Shown piece by piece: positions 34,964 to 42,943 of a stretch of DNA of 64,000 bases. Source of the stretch: Novosphingobium sp. PP1Y (GTDB lineage Bacteria > Pseudomonadota > Alphaproteobacteria > Sphingomonadales > Sphingomonadaceae); NCBI RefSeq assembly GCF_000253255.1, contig NC_015579.1:62001-126000 (forward strand), in the 5' to 3' direction. The notes under the pieces were generated by a model. The model saw only the letters and a list, made by a program, of their open reading frames with translations, was not told the origin of the DNA and ran no database searches. Position 1 is the stretch's first letter. Each line of letters begins with the position of its first letter. The translations under genes were made by a program, and so were the position numbers.

Positions 34964-36231
34964 CCGAGTGCGAAATCCTCATTGATACCAACCAGGGCCT
35001 CCACTTTCAGCGGATCGACCAGATCGACTGGTGTGCGCTGACGGGGTGCAACCGTTGCGTGCTCGTCATCCCTCCCATCCTGCTTCGCGAACTCGAGCAG
35101 AAGAAGATCTTCAGTCCCTCCGCCGCGCTCAAAGCCCGCGCGGGCGGGATGATCGACTTCCTTGTAAGCCAGATGTCGCTCCCCGATCCCGTCTTCCTGC
35201 GACCCAATGTGCTGCTTGCCTTTGCCGAGCACGAACCGACGATCGACTTCGCAGCCCACCATCTCGTGCGCGAGGTCAACGACGATCACTATATCGCCGC
35301 CGCTCTCGAGCGCCAATCCGCGACCGGCCTGACCACGTTCATCGCGTCCAACGACGGAGGTATGGCGATGAAGCTGCGGTCGCGTCCGATCAGAGTGCTG
35401 CGGCTACCCGACGAACTGCGCCTGCCGGCCGATGTTGATGCCGCGCAGAAGGAATTGCGCGACGCAAAGCGCGAGATCGCCCGCCTCAAATCTCGCCAGC
35501 CGAAGCTGTCGGTTACATTCACGGGCGGCGACACCCGGCGTGAAATCCGCAACGCGCGCGTTATTGAGTTCGGTGCCGCTGACTTAGAGGAGATGAAGGC
35601 GAAGCATCCGCCCTTGCCCCTGCCCGAAGCGGGACGCTCGCCCGCAGGAGGCGAGCTCACCGGACTTCGCGCATTTTCCAATCTGCACGGCGCGGGAAGC
35701 CGTAGCCGAGTCGAGCAATATAACACGGAGCTGCTCGACTATTACTCGCGCTACGAGCGCTACGTTGCGGAACTTGAGGCGTGGACCGAGGTATTCCGCC
35801 TCACAGCACAGGTCAGCCTCACCCTTCACAATGATGGGTCGGCGACCGCGACCGACATCGACGTCACGGTCCGCTTCCCTTCTACCATCTTCCTGTCCTC
35901 CGTCCGCGACCGTCCGAAGGAGTCCGAGGCGCCCGATCCGCCGTCGCGCCCCGGCTCGTTCGATGCCATCGGTTTCTATTTCGCCGGAAGTGGCTCGGGC
36001 TCCTATACCGACTTTCTCACCCCCGCCTTCGATTTCCATGAGGGCTCGGTCTATGTCGATGACGACCCGCACACCGCGCGGGTTGGTTACCGCATGACCG
36101 TGGTTTCGTTCTGGGGCTGCCTCTCTTTAAATGACGAGCGTCGATTATTTCTGCTCATAACAGGGCACGAGGATTCCCCACCGCGTTCCGCCTCCAACTT
36201 TGCGCATCGGAATGATAGTTTGCTCTTCTAA
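34960..36231 (+). CDS. PIN-domain protein with C-terminal beta domain
   Basis: 423 residues from TTG 34960, whose TTGA overlaps the stop of the preceding gene. The N-terminus has PIN (nuclease) elements: ILIDTNQ with an early aspartate, VLVIPPILLRELEQKK with a glutamate, and TTFIASNDGGMAMKLR with a late aspartate. These match the acidic triad. A helical linker follows (AQKELRDAKREIARLKSRQ) and then a beta-rich part (AQVSLTLHNDGSATATDIDVTVRFPS) resembling immunoglobulin-like interaction domains. It may be an effector ribonuclease of a conflict system. The last residues run into the IS110 end, so the true C-terminus may be lost. Confidence 0.65.
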   Translation: MTECEILIDTNQGLHFQRIDQIDWCALTGCNRCVLVIPPILLRELEQKKIFSPSAALKARAGGMIDFLVSQMSLPDPVFLRPNVLLAFAEHEPTIDFAAHHLVREVNDDHYIAAALERQSATGLTTFIASNDGGMAMKLRSRPIRVLRLPDELRLPADVDAAQKELRDAKREIARLKSRQPKLSVTFTGGDTRREIRNARVIEFGAADLEEMKAKHPPLPLPEAGRSPAGGELTGLRAFSNLHGAGSRSRVEQYNTELLDYYSRYERYVAELEAWTEVFRLTAQVSLTLHNDGSATATDIDVTVRFPSTIFLSSVRDRPKESEAPDPPSRPGSFDAIGFYFAGSGSGSYTDFLTPAFDFHEGSVYVDDDPHTARVGYRMTVVSFWGCLSLNDERRLFLLITGHEDSPPRSASNFAHRNDSLLF

Positions 36232-37052
36232 GCCGGGGCCACCGCCGTCGCTCGCGCGATGGCCCAGATGAAGCCGGCCATCTCACGGGCAATCGCTGTC
36301 GTCACAACGACCTTGGCCTGTAAGTTGCCTATACCGCTGGCACATTCGAAGCTGCCCTTTCCAAGCAATGTCGCGCACCGCTTGGGGGACGTTTTCAATG
36401 CGGTCGTGCAACTTGCGACTGACGCGTGCCTGCATCCGATAGGTCCATGCTCCTTCAATCAGTGCCCGCCGGGCCAGCCCACTGCCAGCCTTGGTGATGC
36501 CGCCCTTGCGCACGGAGGAGCCGCTGGAATGCTCGGACGGTGTCAGGCCGAGATAGGCCATCAATTTGCGCGGGTGATCAAACCGCTGGAAGTCGCCAAC
36601 CTCGGCCACCACCGTGACTGCCACAATGAATGCCACACCTCTCATCGCCTGCACGGCTTCAACTATCGGCCACAGACTCCAGCTTGGAGCAAGCTGCTCG
36701 ATCTGTTTAGTTCACCCGCGCGGTGCAGCCTCGCCAGCATCAGCGCATCGCGACGGTCCGTTTTTACCCGATCACCTGTTTTTACCGGTATGAGTGACGG
36801 AGCGACCACCATGCAATCGTGGCCATGCGCTACTAGCTGCCGGTGAAGACCGTAGCCGCAAGGCCCCGCTTCATAACAGAAATGGAGCTCCCGAGCCCTG
36901 CCTGACAGCTTCTCGACCACCTTCCTAATTTCGTCTGCGCGGTTGGGTATCACACCCAAGCTACGCACTTCTCCTCCCCGCTTCCCGTCGGCTACCGCCA
37001 CGGAGATCGTTGCTTTATGGACATCAAGCCCGATAAACATGCTATCCTGCAT
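36228..37052 (-). pseudogene. IS110 transposase, internal deletion and frameshift
   Basis: The start is ATG 37052 (MQDSMFIGLDVHK). The N-terminal DEDD part shows DVHKATISVAV and VKTDRRDALMLARLHR. It then jumps, within about 15 bp, to a different frame reading WSLWPIVEAVQAMRG, with loss of the central region. The C-terminal Tnp20 part follows (MAYLGLTPSEHSSG, GGITKAGSGLARRALIEGAWTYR). A further frame change near 36310 puts the last segment (VVVTTAIAREMAGFIWAIAR) out of frame. Inactive. Confidence 0.82.
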
Positions 37053-37059
37053 GCGGTCT

Positions 37060-37168
37060 CTCCTCCATTCTTGAGGCTCGGCACCAGCCAACCTGGTGCA
37101 ACCCTCGAACGCAGAATGCCGCAGGAGAGGCCACTTACCTAGTCAGCTCAGGCGAACATGGGGTCTAA
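37060..37168 (-). ncRNA. Candidate IS110 bridge-RNA / left-end region
   Basis: This 109-bp stretch upstream of the transposase start is repeated with one mismatch at 53306-53414. In IS110 elements the non-coding left end encodes a bridge RNA that pairs with donor and target DNA. Position and conservation fit, but no fold was computed. Confidence 0.35.
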
Positions 37169-37371
37169 ACCTTTCGGTTATTCTGTGCCGGCTATAGGGA
37201 ATGGCCGCAGGCCGATGCCGGTGCAAACGTGGTTACCGAATCGATCCTTGTGGCGCTGCGGTTTCAGGAACGAGTCACGCAAAACCGCATCGTTTCGCCG
37301 CACTCGAACGGCGACTTCAACTTCGCGTTAACCATTTTCTGCAAAGCCTACGCACAATTGCGGAGGTATTT
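37169..37371 (+). promoter_or_regulatory. Leader region of the cellulose operon
   Basis: 203 bp between the IS110 end and the first bcs gene. It must contain the bcs promoter unless transcription enters from elsewhere. No operator palindrome was recognised. A strong CGGAGG ribosome site at 37361-37366 fixes the start of the first gene. Confidence 0.45.
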
Positions 37372-37731
37372 ATGCGTGTCGATGCCAAGGCCCTTCTCGA
37401 CCGACTGGGTAAAAGCGACTTTTCCTACAAGGAATTTGCTGACCGTTTCAGCGAGCTAGAACTGTGGCCCTTGTTCGAGGCCCTGTTGAAAGACGAACGC
37501 ATGTCCCAGCTGGATGACACCCCGGAGGCCGGCGAGGATGCGGCATCGGTTTCGATGCCCGTCGAGGCGGGCGCCAAGACTGCCGAGAGCCTGTCTTCCC
37601 TCTTCAACCGCTATGAAAGCGGTGGCACCGCTGCGGCTGCTGCTGCCCCCTCATCGTCCGATGCGGCGCAACAGGATGTCCGCGCCCTGCTGCGGCAGCT
37701 GTCCGAACTGAGCCGGAAGGGAGACCTCTGA
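37372..37731 (+). CDS. bcsR: BcsR-like cellulose biosynthesis accessory protein
   Basis: 119 residues from ATG 37372 with CGGAGG 5 bp upstream; the frame is open earlier but without a site. Residues 1-40 (DAKALLDRLGKSDFSYKEF, then ELWPLFEALL) resemble the short BcsR/YhjR family, whose conserved element ends in a WPLL-type motif. The remaining part is a disordered Ala/Ser-rich tail with a final helix (VRALLRQLSELSRKG). In enterobacteria BcsR works with BcsQ to stabilise and localise the synthase. Its stop touches the bcsQ start (TGATG). Confidence 0.6.
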   Translation: MRVDAKALLDRLGKSDFSYKEFADRFSELELWPLFEALLKDERMSQLDDTPEAGEDAASVSMPVEAGAKTAESLSSLFNRYESGGTAAAAAAPSSSDAAQQDVRALLRQLSELSRKGDL

Positions 37732-38468
37732 TGGCCGTTATCCTGTGCCATTCGCTGAAGGGCGGAACCGGCAATACCCTGCTGGCCGCCCATATCGCCA
37801 TGGGCCTGAGCGAGGCGGGCGCCGACGTGACCGTGCTCACGACTTCGGAATTCGATCCCCTGCCGTTGCATTTCGCCCTGCCGCCTGCGACGCAGCTGCC
37901 GTCGTTGAGCGCCTCGTCTGACCAGTCGGTGGTGGTTTCCGGCATCAGCCTGAGGCATGAACCCCATGCAGTGGCCGATCCCGATTTCATGACGATGCTG
38001 GCCGATCTCGGCTTTTTGGCACCAGGCGAGGACAGGGTCCTGGTCGTCGATGTCGCAGCGGCCCAGCTCGATCTTGCGCGTATGCTCCTGCCGGTTGCCC
38101 ATGTGCATCTGAGTACACTGGTGCCCTATCCCGAATGCCTGACGCTGCTGCCCGATTATACCGATGCCAGGATCGGGTGCTGGGGCGAGCGTACGGCGGT
38201 GGTGCTGAACGCGCTCGACGAGACGCGCCGGCTGGCGCGGCACACCTCGGCATTCTTCCGCGAACTGCTCGGCAATCGCCTGCTCGGCAAGGTCCGGCGT
38301 GACGAAGCCGTGTCTGAATCCCTGGCGATGTTGCAGACGCTGGAGCGCTATGCGCCTGCCAGCGCCGCCCTTAGCGACCTGCGGGCGCTGGCGGCGAGCC
38401 TGTTTCCCCTGCTGGACGCGCCCATCGCGCCGATTTCGACAATTCCGAACCGGAGCCAGGTGGCATGA
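37731..38468 (+). CDS. bcsQ: Cellulose biosynthesis protein BcsQ (MinD/ParA-like)
   Basis: 245 residues of the SIMIBI ATPase fold. The P-loop reads KGGTGNTLLA, where the family has KGGVGKT: the phosphate-binding lysine is replaced by asparagine while the signature lysine remains. The switch II region is VLVVDVAAAQ. BcsQ with BcsR organises the cellulose synthase, often at a pole. The substituted P-loop suggests weak or no ATP hydrolysis. Overlaps bcsA by 4 bp (ATGA). Confidence 0.85.
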   Translation: MAVILCHSLKGGTGNTLLAAHIAMGLSEAGADVTVLTTSEFDPLPLHFALPPATQLPSLSASSDQSVVVSGISLRHEPHAVADPDFMTMLADLGFLAPGEDRVLVVDVAAAQLDLARMLLPVAHVHLSTLVPYPECLTLLPDYTDARIGCWGERTAVVLNALDETRRLARHTSAFFRELLGNRLLGKVRRDEAVSESLAMLQTLERYAPASAALSDLRALAASLFPLLDAPIAPISTIPNRSQVA

Positions 38469-41400
38469 GCTTTGCCCTTCCCGCAGGCCTGACGCCCCGC
38501 CGATCGCTCAAATACCTTGCGGTATTGCCCATCGCCCTTGTCGCGGCGATGGTGATCGGCGTTCCGCTGGATACGCACGAGCAATGGATCTTCGCCGGCG
38601 TCGTGATCGCGGGCACCGTGGTTCTGAAACGCTGGAAGAGCCGCAAGGGCGCGCTGGCGCTCGGGCTGCTGTCGGTCCTGGTCTCGACCCGCTACATCCT
38701 GTGGCGCACCACGCAGACCCTGTCCTTCGGTACGCTGCCCGAATTCCTGTTCGGAACCGGTCTCTACGTCGCAGAGCTCTACGCCTGGGTCATCCTGATC
38801 CTGGGCTTCCTGCAGACGAGTTGGCCTCTGACCCGTCCGGTGATCGAGCCCGAAGGCGATCCCGAGACCTGGCCGACCGTCGACATCTACATCCCGACCT
38901 ACAACGAGAGCCTGGAGATCGTGCGCAACACGGTTTTCGCGGCGATGGACCTCGACTATCCGGTCGAGCGCTATCGCGTCTTCATTCTCGATGATGGCAA
39001 GCGCCCGGAGTTCCGCGCCTTCGCCAAGGAAGCGGGCTGCGGCTACATCACGCGCGATAACAACCTGCACGCCAAGGCGGGCAACCTCAACGCGGCGATG
39101 ACCAAGACCGATGGCGAGCTGATCGCGATCTTCGACTGCGATCACGTGCCGACCCGGGCCTTCCTGCAATTGACCGTCGGCTGGTTCCAGCAGGACCCGC
39201 GCCTGGCCCTGCTGCAGACGCCGCATCACATGTATTCGCTCGATCCGGTGCAACGCAACCTGGGTGACCTGCTGGGCGAGATGCCGGGCGAGGGCGACCT
39301 GTTCTATGGCGCCGTGCAGGAAGGCAACGACCTGTGGAACGCCACGTTCTTCTGCGGTTCCTGCGCGATCATCCGCCGCGAGGCGCTGATGGAGACGAAG
39401 GGCTTCGCGGGCGAAACCGTGACCGAGGACGCGCACACCGCGCTCAAGCTGCAGCGCACCGGCTGGAACACTGCCTATATCGGCGCGCGCCTGTCTGCCG
39501 GCCTTGCTACCGAGCGCCTCGTCCTGCACGTCGGTCAGCGCATCCGCTGGGCGCGCGGCATGACGCAGATCCTGCGCATCGATTGCCCGCTGTTCGGGCG
39601 CGGCCTGAAGTGGCAGCAGCGGCTTTGCTATCTGAACGCGATGCTGCACTTCCAGTATCCGCTGCCACGGATCTGCTTCCTTACCAGCCCGCTGGCCTAC
39701 CTGCTGTTCGGCCAGAACATCATCCATGCCTCCGCCTCGCTGATCTTCGCTTATGCCGCGCCGCACCTGTTCTGCTCTTCGGCCGCGAACGAGCAGAGCC
39801 AGGGCACCGACCGCCGCCCGTTCTGGGGCGAGGTCTACGAGACGGTCCTGGCCTTCCACCTTGTCAAGCCGACGGTGATGACCTGGTTCCAGCCGCGCAA
39901 GGGCAAGTTCAACGTGACCGACAAGGGCTCGCTGCTGGACCAGACCTATTTCGACTGGGGCATCGTCAAGCCGCACCTGATCTGCATCGGCCTGATCCTT
40001 GGCGGGATCGTGCTGGGCTTCGTCAAGCTTCTGTGGTTCCCTTACCTGTTCAACATCCAGCTCGATACGCTGGTCCTGAACAGCGCCTGGGCCACCTTCA
40101 GCCTGATCATCCTGCTGGCGGCGATCTCGGTCGCGCGCGAGACGAAGCAGGAACGCCAGGACATTCGCGTCAACGCGAAGCTCAAGGTCACCGCTTACCT
40201 GACTTCGGGCCATGTCGTTCCGGCGGAGACCATCGACATCTCGATGGGTGGTGCCGCGATTGCCTTGCCCGACGTCCTGCCGGTCGCCGACCGCGAATTG
40301 CGGCACCTGACCATGGCGATGGGCGACGAGGTCCTGTCGATCCCGGTCGAGACCGTGCGCGTGGCCAACGGTAATGCCTATGTGCGCTTCGAGCATCTCG
40401 ACATGCTGGCCGCGCGTCATCTGGTCCGCGCCGTCATGGGGCGGGCAGATGCCTGGCAGCCGGTCGCCAAGGCCGAGCCGATGAGTGGCCTGCGTTCGCT
40501 GAGCGATATCATTCTCGTCGACATGATGACCATCCGCAGGCTGCTGCACCTCAATCGCAAGGAGCGCCAGCAGATGCGCGAGATCAACGAGAAGGCGAAA
40601 CAGAGGGCGGCGGCACAGGCTGCGGCGGCAACCGGCCCCACCAAGGGCGGTCAGGCTCTGGCCAAGGCGGCCGGCCTGATGGCCGCCGTGGCGCTTGGTA
40701 CCGGCCTGTTGGCCAGCGGCGTGACGCCGGCCCGCGCGGCATCTGCCAACGCCGCGGCTGCGGCCACTGCCGAAACGGTCGCGGATGCGCCGTTGCCCGC
40801 CGGTGCGCTGCGCCAGAAACTGTCGCTGAAGGGCTTGCGCATCACCCAGCCGATCCGCTTGCAGGGTACGCGCGGCGAAATCGGCATTCCCTTCGGAATG
40901 CGCCAGGATCGCGTCGTCAGCGCGGCCAGCCTGACGTTGAAGGCGGCCTGGTCGCCGGCACTGCTCGATGGGCTGAGCCAGCTCGTCGTCATCCTGAACG
41001 GCGAAGTGGTGAAGACGCTGCCGCTCACGAAGTTCAACGCCGACGGGCAGACGTTTACAGTGCCGATCAACCCGGCGCTGTTCCTGCCCGGCGATAACCG
41101 GCTCAACTTGCGCCTGATCGGCCACTATGCCCGTGATTGCGAGGATCCGTTCCATTCCTCGCTCTGGGCGAACATTAGCAATGTCGGCTCCTGGCTGGAC
41201 GTGACCTATCAGTCCGCATCCCTGCCGCCCGACCTTGCCCGGATGCCCATGCCGTTCTTCGACAAGGGCGATAACCTGGCCTTGCAGATCCCCTTCGTGT
41301 TCGCCGGGCAGCCCCATTCCGGAGAGCTGCAGGCCGCCGCCAGCACGGCGTCATGGCTGGGTTCGCTCGCCAGCTATCGCGGTTTCGATTTCAAGCCGGT

Positions 41401-42943
41401 CTATGGTCGCCTGCCCAAGGGCAATGCGATCGTCTTCCTCAAGTCCGGAGACCAGATTCCGGGCCTGACGATCGCTGCGCCCAACGGCCCCGAAGCCGCG
41501 GTCGTCAGGAATCCGCAGGATCCCGAAGGCACTCTGCTGGTGCTGATGGGGCGCGACGATGCGGAACTGCGCGTTGCCGCCGCTGCGGTAGCGCTGGGAC
41601 GCGGCGTCTTCGGCGGGCAGCGCATGAGCTTTGACGGCGTGCGCATTCCCACCTGGCCGCGCTACGGCGCCCTGCGCTGGATCTCGACCGACCATGCCGT
41701 CAAGCTGGGCGATATCATGCAGGCCTACGAACTGCAGGGCATGGGCATTACGCCCGGCCCGTTGACCGCCCGTTTCCGTGCCGCGCCCGACCTGTTCTTC
41801 TGGCCGCGCCAAGGTGGCAAGCTCAATCTCAAGTATCGCTATCCGCTGGCCCAGTGGCTGGACAAGCGCGCCTCTCGCCTCGATATCTCGATCAACGGCC
41901 AGTACCTCAAGACGCTGCCGCTGACGGCCAGCTGGTTGAACGGCCTGTTCGGATCGAGCGGCGCGACCAGCCACGATGCGAGCGCCAGCGTCATCCTGCC
42001 GCGCTACGCCCTGTTCGGCCAGAACCAGCTGGCGATGGACTACAACCTGGTCCTCGCCGACAAGAAGAAGTGCACGGGCACCTTGCCGGAGAACGTGCGC
42101 GTCTCGATCCTGCCGGACAGCGCGATCGACCTGACCTCGGCCTATCACGGCCTGCTCATGCCCGATCTGGCGGCGTTCGCCGGCGCCGGCTTCCCCTTCA
42201 CCGCGCAGCCTGATCTGGCCGACACGACGGTGATCATGGCCCGCAATCCGGTGGCGTCCTCGGTCGAGGCGTTCCTGAATGTCATGGGACGGTTCGGGGA
42301 CTCGACCGGCGTCCCGGCGACCGGCGTCACGGTGACTTCGGACGTGGTGCCTGAAAACATTCAGTCGCAGGACGTGCTGGTTATCGGCAAAAGCGACATC
42401 GCCGGTCTCGGCTCGTTGTTCGACGGATCGCCGGTACGCTTCGAGAGCGGCCGCCTGCACGTGATCGAGCGCTCGCCGCTACAGAACCTGCTGGCGCTGT
42501 TCGACGGTCGCGGCCAGTCCGACAATGCCGAGGATGCCGAACCGCTGGTCTATTCCGCGCGCGGCTTCGCGGGGATCGTCAGCTACCAGTCGCCGTTCGC
42601 CAGCGATCGCACGGTCGTGGCCCTGCTTGCCGATGATCGCGACGCCCTTCCGCAAATGATCGAAGGGCTGAACGACGCCAAGATCAATGCCTCGGTGCAA
42701 GGCGATCTCTCGGTTGTCTCGGGCGATGGCATGGACAGCTTCGCGCTCAGCAAGACCTACTGGGTCGGCTCGCTGCCGCTGTGGATGAAGGTCGCCTACT
42801 GGCTGAGCAGCCGTCCGCTGATGATGGGCCTGTTCACGCTGGTCCTGGCGGTCGTCCTGGCCGGACCTGCCTACCTCTACTTCCGGCGCCAGGCCGCGCG
42901 CCGTCTTGAACAAGCTGGCCGCCGTGCCAACGACAAGGACTGA
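38465..42943 (+). CDS. bcsAB: Fused cellulose synthase BcsA-BcsB
   Basis: 1492 residues. The BcsA part (1-about 720) has membrane helices and a GT2 core: DDG (176-178), DCD (224-226), FFCGS (296-300), TED (320-322), QRIRW (358-362). Its PilZ domain carries RQDIR (564-568) and DISMGG (591-596), so c-di-GMP activation is likely. A new membrane/signal segment (AAGLMAAVALGTGLLASG, about 735-752) ending in ARA starts the BcsB part, a periplasmic carbohydrate-binding protein with a C-terminal anchor (about 1452-1475). It polymerises UDP-glucose and guides the glucan across the inner membrane. Such fusions are known from Komagataeibacter (acsAB). Confidence 0.96.
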   Translation: MSFALPAGLTPRRSLKYLAVLPIALVAAMVIGVPLDTHEQWIFAGVVIAGTVVLKRWKSRKGALALGLLSVLVSTRYILWRTTQTLSFGTLPEFLFGTGLYVAELYAWVILILGFLQTSWPLTRPVIEPEGDPETWPTVDIYIPTYNESLEIVRNTVFAAMDLDYPVERYRVFILDDGKRPEFRAFAKEAGCGYITRDNNLHAKAGNLNAAMTKTDGELIAIFDCDHVPTRAFLQLTVGWFQQDPRLALLQTPHHMYSLDPVQRNLGDLLGEMPGEGDLFYGAVQEGNDLWNATFFCGSCAIIRREALMETKGFAGETVTEDAHTALKLQRTGWNTAYIGARLSAGLATERLVLHVGQRIRWARGMTQILRIDCPLFGRGLKWQQRLCYLNAMLHFQYPLPRICFLTSPLAYLLFGQNIIHASASLIFAYAAPHLFCSSAANEQSQGTDRRPFWGEVYETVLAFHLVKPTVMTWFQPRKGKFNVTDKGSLLDQTYFDWGIVKPHLICIGLILGGIVLGFVKLLWFPYLFNIQLDTLVLNSAWATFSLIILLAAISVARETKQERQDIRVNAKLKVTAYLTSGHVVPAETIDISMGGAAIALPDVLPVADRELRHLTMAMGDEVLSIPVETVRVANGNAYVRFEHLDMLAARHLVRAVMGRADAWQPVAKAEPMSGLRSLSDIILVDMMTIRRLLHLNRKERQQMREINEKAKQRAAAQAAAATGPTKGGQALAKAAGLMAAVALGTGLLASGVTPARAASANAAAAATAETVADAPLPAGALRQKLSLKGLRITQPIRLQGTRGEIGIPFGMRQDRVVSAASLTLKAAWSPALLDGLSQLVVILNGEVVKTLPLTKFNADGQTFTVPINPALFLPGDNRLNLRLIGHYARDCEDPFHSSLWANISNVGSWLDVTYQSASLPPDLARMPMPFFDKGDNLALQIPFVFAGQPHSGELQAAASTASWLGSLASYRGFDFKPVYGRLPKGNAIVFLKSGDQIPGLTIAAPNGPEAAVVRNPQDPEGTLLVLMGRDDAELRVAAAAVALGRGVFGGQRMSFDGVRIPTWPRYGALRWISTDHAVKLGDIMQAYELQGMGITPGPLTARFRAAPDLFFWPRQGGKLNLKYRYPLAQWLDKRASRLDISINGQYLKTLPLTASWLNGLFGSSGATSHDASASVILPRYALFGQNQLAMDYNLVLADKKKCTGTLPENVRVSILPDSAIDLTSAYHGLLMPDLAAFAGAGFPFTAQPDLADTTVIMARNPVASSVEAFLNVMGRFGDSTGVPATGVTVTSDVVPENIQSQDVLVIGKSDIAGLGSLFDGSPVRFESGRLHVIERSPLQNLLALFDGRGQSDNAEDAEPLVYSARGFAGIVSYQSPFASDRTVVALLADDRDALPQMIEGLNDAKINASVQGDLSVVSGDGMDSFALSKTYWVGSLPLWMKVAYWLSSRPLMMGLFTLVLAVVLAGPAYLYFRRQAARRLEQAGRRANDKD

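Larger units (their letters stand above)
36228..37168 (-). mobile_element. IS110-family element, degenerate copy
   Basis: Leftward IS110-type element holding a broken DEDD transposase and its upstream non-coding end. The upstream border near 37168 (ending GGGGTCTAA) is set by comparison with a second copy of the same 109 bp at 53306-53414. IS110 elements lack terminal inverted repeats and usually make no target duplication, and none is seen. The downstream border near 36228 is less certain. Confidence 0.8.

Noticed and set aside
38348..41317. A 989-codon leftward open frame opposite bcsAB, and similar frames opposite bcsC and the 1161-residue gene
   Set aside because: High-GC coding sequence leaves long open frames on the other strand. 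The composition is Arg/Gln/Ala-rich with no domain, while the rightward frames have full family motifs.
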